A stretch of 64,000 bases of DNA from Ramlibacter sp. (GCA_021323335.1 JAJTCN010000046.1:1-64000); one strand, 5' to 3'. Shown: positions 32,559-41,792, numbered from the stretch's first letter. Numbers and translations: made by a program. The notes: a model not told the origin generated them from the letters alone.

Positions 32559-33355
32559 AGATCGGCAAGGCAACCCAACCGCGTTCGGCGATCTGCACGT
32601 CGAACGAGGACACCATCGTCGTGCGGGGCCACGACCTCGCCCGCGACCTGATCGGGCAGGTGAATTTCGGCGACTACTTCTTCCTGCTGTTGACGGGCCG
32701 CAAGCCCGATGCGGCGGCCAGCCAGGTGCTCAACGCCACGCTGGTCGCGATCGCCGAGCACGGGCTGGTGCCCAGCGTGCAGGCCGCGCGCATGACCCTA
32801 GCCGCCGCGCCCGACGCGATGCAGGGCGCCGTGGCGGCGGGCCTGCTCGGCTCCGGTTCGGTGATCCTCGGCGCTTCGGAAACCGCGGGGCGCCTGTACG
32901 TCGAGATCGAAGCAGAGGCGACGAAGAGCGGCGACCTGCGCGCGGCGGCGAAGTCCGTCGTCGCCGGCCGGCGCGAGCGCAAGCAGCCGATCGCCGGTTA
33001 CGGCCACCCGGAACACAAGCGGCGCGATCCGCGCGTGGATGCGCTGTTCGGCGTGTCGCAGCGCGCCGGCGGCGGCCAGCGCTTCGTCGAGATCGCCAAG
33101 GCGGTGGAAGACGTGATCCCCGAGGTGATCGGCAAGGACCTCAAGCTCAACGTGTCGGGCGCGATCCCGGCGGTGCTGCTGGGCGTCGGCTTCCCGGTCG
33201 CGGCCCTGCGCGGCGTGCCGATGCTGGCCCGCACCGCCAGCCTGATCGCGCACCTGAACGAGGAACTGAACGACCCGATCGGTTTTGCGCTGTCCTACCA
33301 GGCGACGCGCGAGTTCGAGTACACGGGCGTCCTGCCCGCGGAGGGCGGCAAGTGA
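32555..33355 (+). CDS. Citryl-CoA lyase / citrate synthase-like protein
   Basis: A 266-residue member of the short citrate-synthase-like family annotated as citryl-CoA lyase. Features include an N-terminal SNEDTIVVRGHDL segment, the GYGHPEHKRRDPRVDALF block with the family His-Pro near residue 150, and LARTASLIAHLNEELNDPIG near the end. It may cleave or form a C-C bond on a CoA thioester of an aromatic-derived acid. It is coupled to both neighbours by 4-bp overlaps, including the CoA transferase that would supply the thioester. Confidence 0.82.
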   Translation: MKIGKATQPRSAICTSNEDTIVVRGHDLARDLIGQVNFGDYFFLLLTGRKPDAAASQVLNATLVAIAEHGLVPSVQAARMTLAAAPDAMQGAVAAGLLGSGSVILGASETAGRLYVEIEAEATKSGDLRAAAKSVVAGRRERKQPIAGYGHPEHKRRDPRVDALFGVSQRAGGGQRFVEIAKAVEDVIPEVIGKDLKLNVSGAIPAVLLGVGFPVAALRGVPMLARTASLIAHLNEELNDPIGFALSYQATREFEYTGVLPAEGGK

Positions 33356-34515
33356 TCAAGGTCCTCGACGGCGTGCGGGTGCTGGAGCACGGCACCTTCA
33401 TCACCGGTCCCGCCGCGTCGATGCTGCTGGCGGACCTGGGGGCCGACGTGGTGAAGGTGGAGCTGCCCGGTACCGGCGACCCGTTCCGCGCCTTCAAGGG
33501 CGGCCTGTATTCGCCGCACTACCAGACGGTCAACCGCAACAAGCGCAGCGTCACGCTCAACACCAAGCAGCCGGCGGACCTGGAGAAGTTCGACGCACTG
33601 GTGAAGGACGCCGACGTCTATATCCAGAACTTCCGCCCCGGTTTCGCCGACACGATAGGCTGCGGCATCGACCGCCTGCGCGGCATCAACCCGCGGCTGA
33701 TCTACTGCGGCATCAGCGGCTTCGGCAGCAGCGGCCCGGCCGCGCACCGGCCCGCCTACGACAGCGTGGCGCAAGCCGCCAGCGCTTTCCTCGGGCTGCT
33801 GGTCAATCCGGCCAGCCCGCGCGTGACCGGCCCGGCCATCGCCGACCTCGTCACCGGCTTCTATGCGGCCTACGGCATCCTCGGCGCGCTGTATGAGCGC
33901 GAGCGCACCGGTGTCGCCCGCAAGGTGGAGCTGTCGATGTTCGAGGCGATGACGCACTTCAACCTCGACGCCTTCCAGCACCTGTTCTCCGCCAACGAGG
34001 TCATGGGGCCGTTCAGCCGTCCCAGCGTGTCGCAGTCGTACGTGTTCGCCTGCCAGGACGGCAAGTGGCTGGCGCTGCACATGTCGTCGCCGGAGAAGTT
34101 CTGGCAAGGCCTGGCCAACGCGATGGAAAAGCCCGACCTGTTCCAGGACGAGCGCTTCGCCAGCCGGCAGGCGCGCATCGCCAACCAGGAGACGCTGATC
34201 GAGGTGATGCAGCCGATCTTCGCCAGCCGCGACCGCGCCGAGTGGTGCCGCCGCCTGGACGCCAACGACGTGCCGCATTCCCCCATGTACACGACGGCCG
34301 AAGTGCCCGAAGATGCCCAGGCGAAGCACCTGCAGCTGTTCGTGGAGACCGAGCATCCCGTGGTCGGCACCTTCCGCACGGTGCGCTCGCCGGTCTCCTT
34401 CGACGGCCAGCGGCCGCTGGAAGTGACCGCGCCGCCGGTGCTGGGCGAACACAACGAGGAGCTGTCGCACGGCTGGAAGCCGCGCGGCACGCCCGTCAAG
34501 GAGACAAGCAAGTGA
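33352..34515 (+). CDS. CaiB/BaiF family (class III) CoA transferase
   Basis: A 387-residue class III CoA transferase. The start is GTG in the GTGA overlap. Signatures are DGVRVLEHGTFITGPAASMLLADLGADVVKVE at the N-terminus, NRNKRSVTLNTK near residue 60, and RPAYDSVAQAASAF near residue 135; the catalytic Asp is expected in the GP-x-IADLVTG segment. It moves CoA between carboxylic acids. With the citryl-CoA-lyase-like enzyme it forms a likely activate-and-cleave pair for a catabolic acid (inference). Confidence 0.9.
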   Translation: MIKVLDGVRVLEHGTFITGPAASMLLADLGADVVKVELPGTGDPFRAFKGGLYSPHYQTVNRNKRSVTLNTKQPADLEKFDALVKDADVYIQNFRPGFADTIGCGIDRLRGINPRLIYCGISGFGSSGPAAHRPAYDSVAQAASAFLGLLVNPASPRVTGPAIADLVTGFYAAYGILGALYERERTGVARKVELSMFEAMTHFNLDAFQHLFSANEVMGPFSRPSVSQSYVFACQDGKWLALHMSSPEKFWQGLANAMEKPDLFQDERFASRQARIANQETLIEVMQPIFASRDRAEWCRRLDANDVPHSPMYTTAEVPEDAQAKHLQLFVETEHPVVGTFRTVRSPVSFDGQRPLEVTAPPVLGEHNEELSHGWKPRGTPVKETSK

Positions 34516-35483
34516 GCATCCGCCGTACCGTGCTGGCCGCGTTGGCCGGCATCGCCCTCGCCGCGCCCTTGTCCGGCGCCGCGCAGGATTACCCGAACCG
34601 GCCGGTGCGCCTGGTCGTGCCCTTCGGCCCGGGCACCACCACCGACATCATCTCGCGCGTGTTCGCCGAAGCCATGGCCAAGGGGCTCGGGCAAACGGTG
34701 GTGGTGGAGAACAAGGCGGGCGCCGGCGGCAACATCGGCAGCGACTTCGTCGCCAAGGCGCCGGCCGACGGCTACACCATCCTCATGGGCACGGTCGGCA
34801 CGCACGCCATCAACCCGGGCCTGTACCGCAAGATGCCGTATGACGCGCAGAAGGACTTCGCCCCCATCGGCTTTGCCGGCTACACGCCGACGCTGCTGGT
34901 GGTGGCCGCCAACTCGCCGCTGAAGTCGCTGAAGGACCTGCAGGCGGCGGCCGGCAAGAGCGGCGGCGTCAGCTTCGCATCCGCCGGCAACGGCACCTCC
35001 GGCCACCTGGCCGGCGAGCTGCTGAAGGCGCGCGTGGGCGGCGAGATGGTGCACGTGCCGTACAAGGAGGGCGGGCTGGCGATGTCGGACGTGATGGCCG
35101 GCCAGGTCCAGTTCATGTTCTACCACCCGGCCGCCGTGATGCCGCACGTCAAGGGCGGCAAGCTGCGCGCGCTGGGCGTGTCCAGCGCGAAGCGCACGGC
35201 CGCCGCGCCGGACGTGCCGACGATCACCGAGCAGGGCTACGGCGACTTCGACCTCGTCGCCTGGTTCATGTTGTACGCGCCCGCCGCCACGCCGGCGCCG
35301 GTGCTCGCCAAGCTGCGCGATGCCGTGGCGCAGGCCGTGACGAATCCCGAGGTGAAGGCCAAGCTGGCGGCGCAGGGGCTGGAGGTGCCGCTGCTCAAGG
35401 GCGACGAGCTCGCCGCCTTCAACCGCACCGAGATCGCCAAGTGGTCCGAGCTGGTGAAGCGCTCGGGCGCGCAAGTGGATTGA
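34512..35483 (+). CDS. TctC/Bug-family periplasmic solute-binding protein
   Basis: A 323-residue receptor with a signal peptide ending near residue 24 (SGAAQD). The YPNRPVRLVVPFGPGTTTD opening and NKAGAGGNIGSDFVAKAPADGYT block are Bug signatures. The start is GTG 34512 behind AAGGAGA, overlapping the CoA transferase stop by 4 bp. It is the second of three Bug receptors in the window, and coupling to the CoA transferase suggests that it binds the acid that enzyme activates (inference). Confidence 0.92.
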   Translation: MSIRRTVLAALAGIALAAPLSGAAQDYPNRPVRLVVPFGPGTTTDIISRVFAEAMAKGLGQTVVVENKAGAGGNIGSDFVAKAPADGYTILMGTVGTHAINPGLYRKMPYDAQKDFAPIGFAGYTPTLLVVAANSPLKSLKDLQAAAGKSGGVSFASAGNGTSGHLAGELLKARVGGEMVHVPYKEGGLAMSDVMAGQVQFMFYHPAAVMPHVKGGKLRALGVSSAKRTAAAPDVPTITEQGYGDFDLVAWFMLYAPAATPAPVLAKLRDAVAQAVTNPEVKAKLAAQGLEVPLLKGDELAAFNRTEIAKWSELVKRSGAQVD

Positions 35484-35514
35484 CAGCAGACCCAAAACGA
35501 CCAGGAGACAAGCC

Positions 35515-36711
35515 ATGACTCTCTCACGCCGCAGCCTTCTCACCGCCACCGGCGCCGCCGGCGCGGCCCTCGCCCTGCCGGTGCTGGCGCAAGGGCAGCC
35601 CCTGCGCATCGGCAGCACGCTGGCCCTGACCGGCCCGCTGTCCGCCACCGCCATGACCCACAAGCTGGTGGGCGAGATCTACGTGGAGCAGTTGAACCGG
35701 CGCGGCGGCCTGCTGGGCCGGCAGGTGCAGTGGATCGTGAAGGACGACCAGTCCAAGCCGGACCTGGCGCGCACGCTGTACGAGCAGCTGGTGACGAGCG
35801 ACAAGGTCGACCTGCTGATGGGGCCGTACGCCACCGGCGCCATCCTGTCCGCCATGGGCGTGGCCCAGCGCTACAACAAGGTGTTGGTGCACCACACCTT
35901 CGGCATCCCCTCGATGGCCAAGTACGAGATGCAGTTTCCGGCCTGGTCGCTCGGCCCCAATCCGCAGGAGACCGTGTCGAATTCGCTGTTCGACATGCTG
36001 GCGGCGTCGCGCAAGCCGCCCAAGACCATCGCCATCGTCACCAGCAAGTTCCCCTCCATCCACTACATGTCGCTGGGCGGCCGCGAAGTGGCGAAGAAGC
36101 GCGGGCTGAAGGAAGTGCTGTTCCTCGAATGGGACTTCGGCAACCGGGACTTCGGCCCGATCGCCGCGCGGGTGAAGGACGCGAATCCCGACATCGTGTG
36201 GATGGGCGACATCGGCCTGGAAGGCAACATGCTGCTGGAGGCGATGAAGAAGATCGACTACGTGCCGCCGCTGCACTTCCACCTGTACCCGGCGCCCGGC
36301 CCGATGACCAAGTCGCCGGAAGGCACCAACGCGCTGGCCGTGACGATCTTCGAGGAGCATCCGCCCTTCACCAACGAGGCGACGGCGGCGCAGTTCGTCA
36401 AGATCTACAACGAGCGCGCCGCCGCTGCCGGCCTGCCCGACACGCACGTCGAGGTGCAGGCGGCGGCTTCGTACTCCGCCTGGCAGATCCTGGAGGCGGG
36501 CGTGCGCGGGGCCAACAGCTTCGACGACAAGAAGATCGCCGAGTACCTGCGCAAGAACAAGGTCGACACCATCCAGGGCCGGCTGCGCTTCGACGGCCCG
36601 GGCAACTACGGCGACGACCTGATGAAGATCAAGCAGGTGCAGGGCGGCCAGTGGAAGGTGGTGTGGCCGCCGTCCTTCGCGGCCCCCGGCGCTTCGCTGC
36701 AGATGCGCTGA
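35515..36711 (+). CDS. Branched-chain-type ABC transporter substrate-binding protein
   Basis: A 398-residue LivK-like receptor (periplasmic binding protein type 6). The N-terminus SRRSLLTATGAAGAALALPVLAQG has a twin-arginine pattern, so export may be by Tat. The mature protein follows the family plan (LRIGSTLALTGPLS, LMGPYATGAILSA). A CCAGGAGAC site precedes the ATG. It feeds the Liv-type permease and ATPases directly downstream. The ligand is probably an aromatic or organic acid, since the genes around it are catabolic. Confidence 0.92.
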   Translation: MTLSRRSLLTATGAAGAALALPVLAQGQPLRIGSTLALTGPLSATAMTHKLVGEIYVEQLNRRGGLLGRQVQWIVKDDQSKPDLARTLYEQLVTSDKVDLLMGPYATGAILSAMGVAQRYNKVLVHHTFGIPSMAKYEMQFPAWSLGPNPQETVSNSLFDMLAASRKPPKTIAIVTSKFPSIHYMSLGGREVAKKRGLKEVLFLEWDFGNRDFGPIAARVKDANPDIVWMGDIGLEGNMLLEAMKKIDYVPPLHFHLYPAPGPMTKSPEGTNALAVTIFEEHPPFTNEATAAQFVKIYNERAAAAGLPDTHVEVQAAASYSAWQILEAGVRGANSFDDKKIAEYLRKNKVDTIQGRLRFDGPGNYGDDLMKIKQVQGGQWKVVWPPSFAAPGASLQMR

Positions 36712-36724
36712 TCGCGCCGGCTCG

Positions 36725-37585
36725 ATGACGCTCCCCAGCTTCAACCTGCTGGCCCAGGCGATCCTGTCCGGCATCTTCATCGGCGCGCTGTACGGCCTCA
36801 TCGGCCTGGGCCTGGGCCTCACCTGGGGCCTGCTGCGGCAGATCAACCTGTCGCACTTCGGCCTGGTCTTCCTCGGCGGCTACCTCAGCTACCAGATGGC
36901 GACGGCGTGGCACATGGACCCGCTGTTCGCGCTGGTGCTGGTGCCGCCGGTGTTCTTCGTGGTCGGCGTCGCCATGCAGTGGGTGCTGTCGCGGTTCCGG
37001 ATCACGCCCTTCAACTCGCTGCTGGTCACCTTCGGCATCACGGTGGTGATCGAGGCCGGCATCCAGGCGGTGTGGACCGCGGACTACCGCAAGCTGGAGT
37101 CGAGCTACAACGCGATGAAGTTCACCATCGGCAAGCTGTACGTGCCGATCCCGGAACTGCTGACGCTGGTGCTGGCGCTGGGCATCTCGCTGGCGGTCTG
37201 GGCCGGCATGCGCTACACGGACCTGGGCAAGGCCTTGCGGGCGATGGCGGAGGACGGGCCGATCGCGGCCGCCTTCGGCGTTAACGCGCGCACGCTGGAG
37301 CTGGTGCTGGCCGGCGGCTGCGCGGCACTGGCCGGCGTGGCCGGCGTGTGCCTGGCGCTGACCTTCACGCTGACGCCGTCGCAGATCTTCGCCTGGGTGG
37401 GCGTGGTGTTCGCCGCCGTGATGCTCGGCGGCTTGGGAAGCGCCATCGGGCCCCTCGTGGCCGGCGTCATCATCGGCGTGAGCGAGGCGGTGACGATGGC
37501 CGTCGCCTCGCCATCCTGGGCGCCGATCGTGTCCTTCTCGCTGCTGATCCTGATGCTCCTGTTCCGCCCGGGGAAGCTGGGATGA
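36725..37585 (+). CDS. livH: LivH-type ABC transporter permease
   Basis: A 286-residue inner-membrane permease with about eight transmembrane helices. The family signature GLGLTWGLLRQINLSHFG lies near residue 28 and the cytoplasmic loop GKALRAMAEDGPIAAAFGVNARTLE near residue 170. It is one half of the channel; the partner LivM is encoded next with a 4-bp overlap. It starts 13 bp after the receptor gene. Confidence 0.92.
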   Translation: MTLPSFNLLAQAILSGIFIGALYGLIGLGLGLTWGLLRQINLSHFGLVFLGGYLSYQMATAWHMDPLFALVLVPPVFFVVGVAMQWVLSRFRITPFNSLLVTFGITVVIEAGIQAVWTADYRKLESSYNAMKFTIGKLYVPIPELLTLVLALGISLAVWAGMRYTDLGKALRAMAEDGPIAAAFGVNARTLELVLAGGCAALAGVAGVCLALTFTLTPSQIFAWVGVVFAAVMLGGLGSAIGPLVAGVIIGVSEAVTMAVASPSWAPIVSFSLLILMLLFRPGKLG

Positions 37586-39381
37586 AGAACCGCGCGTTGC
37601 TGGGCATCGGGCTGGCCGGTGCGGGGTTCGCCACGCTGCCCTGGCTGGGACTGCCCACCTTCTACGAGTCCATCCTCTACCTGGTGTTCCACTGGGTGGT
37701 GCTGGCGGTGTCGTGGAACATCCTGTCCGGGTATTCCGGCTACTTCTCCTTCGGGCACGGCGCCTTCTTCGGCGTCGGCATGTACACGACGGCGGTGCTG
37801 GCGGGCAAGTGGAACTGGCCGTTCCTCGCCACCTTGCCCTTCGCCGCCCTGCTGCCCGCGCTGCTGGGACTGTTCATCGGCTTCGTCGTCTTCCGCGTCA
37901 AGGCGGTGCGCGGCGAACTGTTCGCGCTGCTGACGCTGGCGGTCACTTTCGTCGTGGCGACCATCATCCTGAACACCCCCATCGACGGCGGGCCGGGCGT
38001 GTACCTCAATGCGGTGCAGGTTCCGAAGCTGGCGCCGTCTCCCTCGTCGTCGCTCTACCTCATGATGCTGGTCTCGGCGGTCGTCACGATGGTCGCCGCC
38101 TACCTCGTGTACGCGTCCAAGCTGGGCACCGGGCTGTTCGCGATCCACGACGACGAGGACGTGGCCGAAGTGATGGGCGTGCCGACCTTCCGCTACAAGC
38201 TGGTGGCGTTCGCGCTGTCGTGCGCACTGGCCGGGCTGGCGGGCGGCATCCACGCGCTGTTCGTCTCCTACGTCACGGCCGGCGAGACCTTCAACATCAC
38301 CGTGCCGCTGACCGTGGTGCTCATGAGCGTGCTGGGCGGCACCCGGCACTGGGCGGGGCCGGCGGTGGGGGCGACGGCGATCACCGGGCTGCTGTATTTC
38401 TTCACCGCCGGCGACTCCGCCGTGGCTGGGCGCGCCGCGGTCGGCGCCATCCTGGTGCTGGTGATCCTGTTCCTGCCGGAAGGCATCCTGGGGCAGGTGT
38501 TCAGGAAGCGGAAGACGGTGGTGAAGGAGGAGGCCCTCACCCCCACCCCGACCTCCCACCCCGAGAAAAATGCAGGCATTTTTTTCGGGGACCCCGGAGG
38601 CCCGCAAGCGGGAGAGGGGTTAGTAAAGGCCCCGTCGCTCGCGACTCCGGGCGCGCCGCTGCTCGAAGTGCGCGGCTTGTCGAAAGCCTTCAAGGGCGTG
38701 CAGGCGCTGGACGACGTGACGCTGCAGGTGCGGCAAGGCGAGATCCTCGGGCTGCTCGGGCCCAACGGCTCCGGCAAGTCCACCTTCATCAACGTCGTGA
38801 GCGGGCATTACCCGATGACCGCGGGAGAAGTCATCTTCGATGGCCGCAACCTCACCGGCGCGCCGGCGCACCGCATGGCGCGCGCCGGCATCGCGCGCAC
38901 CTACCAGATCCCGCGGCCCTTCGCCCACATGACGGTGCTGCAGAACGTGTCGATGGTGGCGATGTTCGGCGGCGCCGCGCTGAACGAGAAAGACGCCACG
39001 CGCGAAGCCTGGAAATGGCTGGAATTCACCGGGCTGCAGGCGCGCGCCAACGCGCTGCCCGAAGACCTGAACCTGCACCAGCGGAAGTTCCTCGAGCTGG
39101 CGCGCGCGCTGGCGGCGCGGCCGCGGCTGGTGCTGCTGGACGAGGTGCTGTCCGGATTGACGCCGGGCGAGATCAACGAGGCGATCGAGCTGATCCGCCG
39201 CATCCGCGACCAGGGCTCCACCATCGTGTTCGTCGAGCACGTGATGCGCGCCGTGATGGCGCTGACGGACCGCATCGTGGTGCTGAACCACGGCAAGCTG
39301 ATCGCGCAGGGCCTGGCCACCGACGTGATGAAGGACGCCGAAGTCGTGAGCGCGTACCTCGGAAAGCCGGCCTATGCTTGA
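37582..39381 (+). CDS. Fused LivM permease - LivG ATPase of the Liv-type ABC importer
   Basis: A 599-residue fusion. Residues 1-318 are a LivM permease (VLAVSWNILSGYSGYFSFGHGAFFGVGMYT, GGTRHWAGPAVGA). Residues about 355-599 are a LivG ATPase with Walker A LLGPNGSGKST near residue 396, the Q-loop region, Walker B RLVLLDEVLSGL and switch VEHV. The linker of about 35 residues (LTPTPTSHPEKNAGIFF...) is encoded by a palindromic repeat that fills the position where the LivM stop and LivG start would be. Natural LivM-LivG fusions exist, but this linker is repeat-derived. Confidence 0.9.
   Translation: MKNRALLGIGLAGAGFATLPWLGLPTFYESILYLVFHWVVLAVSWNILSGYSGYFSFGHGAFFGVGMYTTAVLAGKWNWPFLATLPFAALLPALLGLFIGFVVFRVKAVRGELFALLTLAVTFVVATIILNTPIDGGPGVYLNAVQVPKLAPSPSSSLYLMMLVSAVVTMVAAYLVYASKLGTGLFAIHDDEDVAEVMGVPTFRYKLVAFALSCALAGLAGGIHALFVSYVTAGETFNITVPLTVVLMSVLGGTRHWAGPAVGATAITGLLYFFTAGDSAVAGRAAVGAILVLVILFLPEGILGQVFRKRKTVVKEEALTPTPTSHPEKNAGIFFGDPGGPQAGEGLVKAPSLATPGAPLLEVRGLSKAFKGVQALDDVTLQVRQGEILGLLGPNGSGKSTFINVVSGHYPMTAGEVIFDGRNLTGAPAHRMARAGIARTYQIPRPFAHMTVLQNVSMVAMFGGAALNEKDATREAWKWLEFTGLQARANALPEDLNLHQRKFLELARALAARPRLVLLDEVLSGLTPGEINEAIELIRRIRDQGSTIVFVEHVMRAVMALTDRIVVLNHGKLIAQGLATDVMKDAEVVSAYLGKPAYA
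38534..38624. repeat. Composite palindromic repeat forming the LivM-LivG linker
   Basis: An outer CCCTCACCCC ... CCCGCAAGCGGGAGAGGGG element contains a second long hairpin (CCCCGAGAAAAATGC facing GCATTTTTTTCGGGG, 38559-38590, one mismatch). The outer 3' hairpin is 38601-38612. It is related to the copies at 8967-9005 and 54905-54945 and remains in frame across about 30 codons. Confidence 0.65.
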
Positions 39382-40084
39382 AGTCGCCAACCTGCAGGTG
39401 AACTACGGCGCCGCGCCGGCTTTGTGGGACGTGTCGATCCGCGTCGACCGCGGCGAACTGGTGTGCGTGGTCGGGCCGAACGGCGCCGGCAAGAGCACGC
39501 TGATCAACGTCATCGCAGGGCTGCACCGCGCGCGCGGCGGCCGGCTGGCGTTCGACGGGCAGGACATCACGCAGCTGGCGAGCCACCGCTTCTGCGCCGC
39601 CGGCATCGCGGTGGTGCCGGAGGGGCGGCGGCTGTTCACCGGGATGAGCGTGCGGGACAACCTGGAGCTGGGCAGCTACCTGCCGGAAGCGAAGGCGCAC
39701 CGGGCCGATTCCATGGATAAGGTGCTGGCGCTGTTCCCGGCGCTGCAGGAGAAGTTGCGCAGCCCCGCCGGCGCGCTGTCCGGCGGCCAGCAGCAGATGG
39801 TGGCGATCGGCCGCGCGCTGATGAGCCGGCCGCAACTGCTGCTGCTGGACGAGCCCTCGCTCGGCCTGGCGCCGATGGTGGTGGTGCACATGTTCAAGGC
39901 CATCCAGGAGATCAACGCGTCGGGCACGTCCGTGCTGCTGGTGGAGCAGAACGTCTCCATGGCCATGGACCTGGCACGGCGGGCCTACGTCATGGAAGAG
40001 GGCCGCATCGTCGCGGACGGGCTGGCGAGCGACCTGGTCAGCCGGCCGGAGATCCGCAAGGCGTACCTCGGGTTGGAGCACTGA
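39374..40084 (+). CDS. livF: LivF-type ABC transporter ATP-binding protein
   Basis: A 236-residue ATPase with Walker A VVGPNGAGKSTLIN near residue 35, signature GALSGGQQQMVAIGRALM near residue 135, Walker B LLLLDEPSLGLAP and the H-loop region VLLVEQNV. It overlaps the fused LivM-LivG gene by 8 bp. It pairs with the LivG half to energise import. It is the last gene of the transporter set. Confidence 0.93.
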   Translation: MLEVANLQVNYGAAPALWDVSIRVDRGELVCVVGPNGAGKSTLINVIAGLHRARGGRLAFDGQDITQLASHRFCAAGIAVVPEGRRLFTGMSVRDNLELGSYLPEAKAHRADSMDKVLALFPALQEKLRSPAGALSGGQQQMVAIGRALMSRPQLLLLDEPSLGLAPMVVVHMFKAIQEINASGTSVLLVEQNVSMAMDLARRAYVMEEGRIVADGLASDLVSRPEIRKAYLGLEH

Positions 40085-40107
40085 CGCAACCAGAGTGTTG
40101 CGCACCG

Positions 40108-40162
40108 CGGAAAACTCATTTCTGCCCGGCACGTGGCGGCGCGGCCCGCGGGCCGCTAGAGT
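40108..40162 (+). promoter_or_regulatory. Catabolic promoter element shared with the 10.3-kb operon
   Basis: CGGAAAACTCATTT (40108-40121) and CTAGAGT (40156-40162) with a 34-bp gap are identical in sequence and spacing to 10341-10395. The start codon at 40182 has its own AAGGAGA site. This makes the SnoaL-Bug-reductase genes a separate transcription unit co-regulated with the hydroxyquinol dioxygenase operon. Confidence 0.55.
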
Positions 40163-40181
40163 CGCCAGGCAAGGAGACCGC

Positions 40182-40799
40182 ATGACCGATGAGATGACCG
40201 ACAAGCTGCTGGTGCGCGAACTGGTGGAGCGCTGGGCCGTCTGGCGCGACGCCGGCGACTGGGAGCGCTTCGCCACGGTGTGGCATCCGGACGGCGTGAT
40301 GATGGCCACCTGGTTCCAGGGGCCCTTCCGCGAGTTCATCCGCGTGACGCAGGAAGGCTGGGACAAGGGCGTGAGCATCCTCCACTTCCTCGGCGGCTCC
40401 GCCATCGAGGTCCGGGGCGACCGCGCCATCGCGCAGACCAAGATGACCATCTCGCAGCGCGGCATGGTCGAAGGCACGGAAGGTCCGGTGCTGTGCGACG
40501 TGGTCTGCACCGGCCGCTTCTACGACTTCATCACGAAGCACGACGGGCAGTGGAAGGTGCTGCACCGCCAGCCGATCTACGAGAAGGACCGCATCGACCC
40601 GGTGGATCCCACCGCGCAGCTCAAGCTGGACACCGACTTCCTGGCCACCATGCCGGAAGGCTATCGTCACTTGGCCTACATTCAGACGCGCATCGGCTAC
40701 AAGGTGAAGATGGACATGCCGATGCTCAAGGGCCCGGTGGTGCAGGAGTTGTACAAGCGCGGCGAGCGCTGGCTGGCCGGCGGCGAACTGGAGCGCTGA
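40182..40799 (+). CDS. SnoaL-like / NTF2-family protein
   Basis: A 205-residue protein with the cone-shaped NTF2 fold signature LVERWAVWRDAGDWERFATVWHPDGVMMATWFQGPFREF at the N-terminus and a beta-rich remainder (VCTGRFYDFITKHDGQWKVLHRQPIYEKDRIDP). Members include polyketide cyclases, dehydratases and aromatic dioxygenase small-subunit relatives, so it may isomerise or dehydrate a catabolic intermediate. It is the first gene behind the shared catabolic promoter. The exact reaction is unknown. Confidence 0.85.
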   Translation: MTDEMTDKLLVRELVERWAVWRDAGDWERFATVWHPDGVMMATWFQGPFREFIRVTQEGWDKGVSILHFLGGSAIEVRGDRAIAQTKMTISQRGMVEGTEGPVLCDVVCTGRFYDFITKHDGQWKVLHRQPIYEKDRIDPVDPTAQLKLDTDFLATMPEGYRHLAYIQTRIGYKVKMDMPMLKGPVVQELYKRGERWLAGGELER

Positions 40800-40801
40800 A
40801 C

Positions 40802-41767
40802 ATGGACCGTCGCCACCTCCTCGCTGCCGCCGCGCTCGCCTGCGCGGCGCCGTTCGCGCAGTCGCAAGCCTACCCGGCCAAGCCGGTCCGCATCATCGTC
40901 CCGCAGCCGCCCGGCGGCGGTTTCGACAACGTGGGCCGCCTCATCGCCGACCGCATGGGCAAGGTGACGGGGCAGAGCTTCGTGGTGGAAAACCGCACCG
41001 GCTCCGGCACGCTGGTGGGCACCGATGCCGCCGCCAAGGCGCCGGCCGACGGCTACACGCTGTTGATCGGTTCGGTCTCCAACCTCGCGCTCAATCCCGG
41101 CCTGTATCCGAACCTTCCGTACGACAGCCTCAAGGACTTCGAACCGGTGGGCCTGCTGGTCGGCTACAGCTACACGCTGGTGGCGCGCAAGGACCTGCCG
41201 TTCAGGAACCTGCCCGAAGTGCTGGCGCATGCGAAGGCCAACCCGGGCAAGCTGAACTATGCGTCGGCCGGCGTGGGCTCCGGCCAGCACGTGCTGGCGG
41301 CGGCGCTGTGGCACTTGGCGAACGTCGAGGTGGCGCACGTGCCTTATCGCGGCGCGCAGCCGGCCTACCAGGACTTGCTGGGCGGCCGCGTCGACCTGTT
41401 CTTCGATTTGTCGCCCACCGCGCGCGTGCAGGTGGATGCCGGCAACGCGAAGGCGCTCGCCGTCTCCGGCCCGGCGCGCAACTCCATGCACCCGCAGGTC
41501 CCGACCGTGCTGGAAAGCGGCGCGGCGCAACTGGAGCTGGAATCGTGGTTCGGATTGTTCGCGCCGGCGAAGACACCGCCCGAGGTGCTGCAGAAACTGC
41601 GCGCCGATTTCGCCAAGGTGGCGGCCATGCCCGACGTGCAGGAGGCGCTGCTCAAGGGCGGCGGCAAGCCGATGGCGCTGATCGGCGACGATGCGCGCGC
41701 CGTGGTCCGGCGCGACGTGGATCATTGGTCGAAACTGGTGAAGACGCTCGGCATCCGCGCCGAGTGA
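40802..41767 (+). CDS. TctC/Bug-family periplasmic solute-binding protein
   Basis: A 321-residue receptor with a signal peptide to about residue 22 (AAPFAQSQA) and Bug signatures YPAKPVRIIVPQPPGGGFDNVGRL and DAAAKAPADGYT. It lies 2 bp after the SnoaL-like gene. It is the third Bug receptor of the window and probably takes up the substrate of the pathway controlled by the shared promoter (inference). Confidence 0.92.
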   Translation: MDRRHLLAAAALACAAPFAQSQAYPAKPVRIIVPQPPGGGFDNVGRLIADRMGKVTGQSFVVENRTGSGTLVGTDAAAKAPADGYTLLIGSVSNLALNPGLYPNLPYDSLKDFEPVGLLVGYSYTLVARKDLPFRNLPEVLAHAKANPGKLNYASAGVGSGQHVLAAALWHLANVEVAHVPYRGAQPAYQDLLGGRVDLFFDLSPTARVQVDAGNAKALAVSGPARNSMHPQVPTVLESGAAQLELESWFGLFAPAKTPPEVLQKLRADFAKVAAMPDVQEALLKGGGKPMALIGDDARAVVRRDVDHWSKLVKTLGIRAE

Positions 41768-41792
41768 GTTGATGCAAGACACGAAGGAAGAC

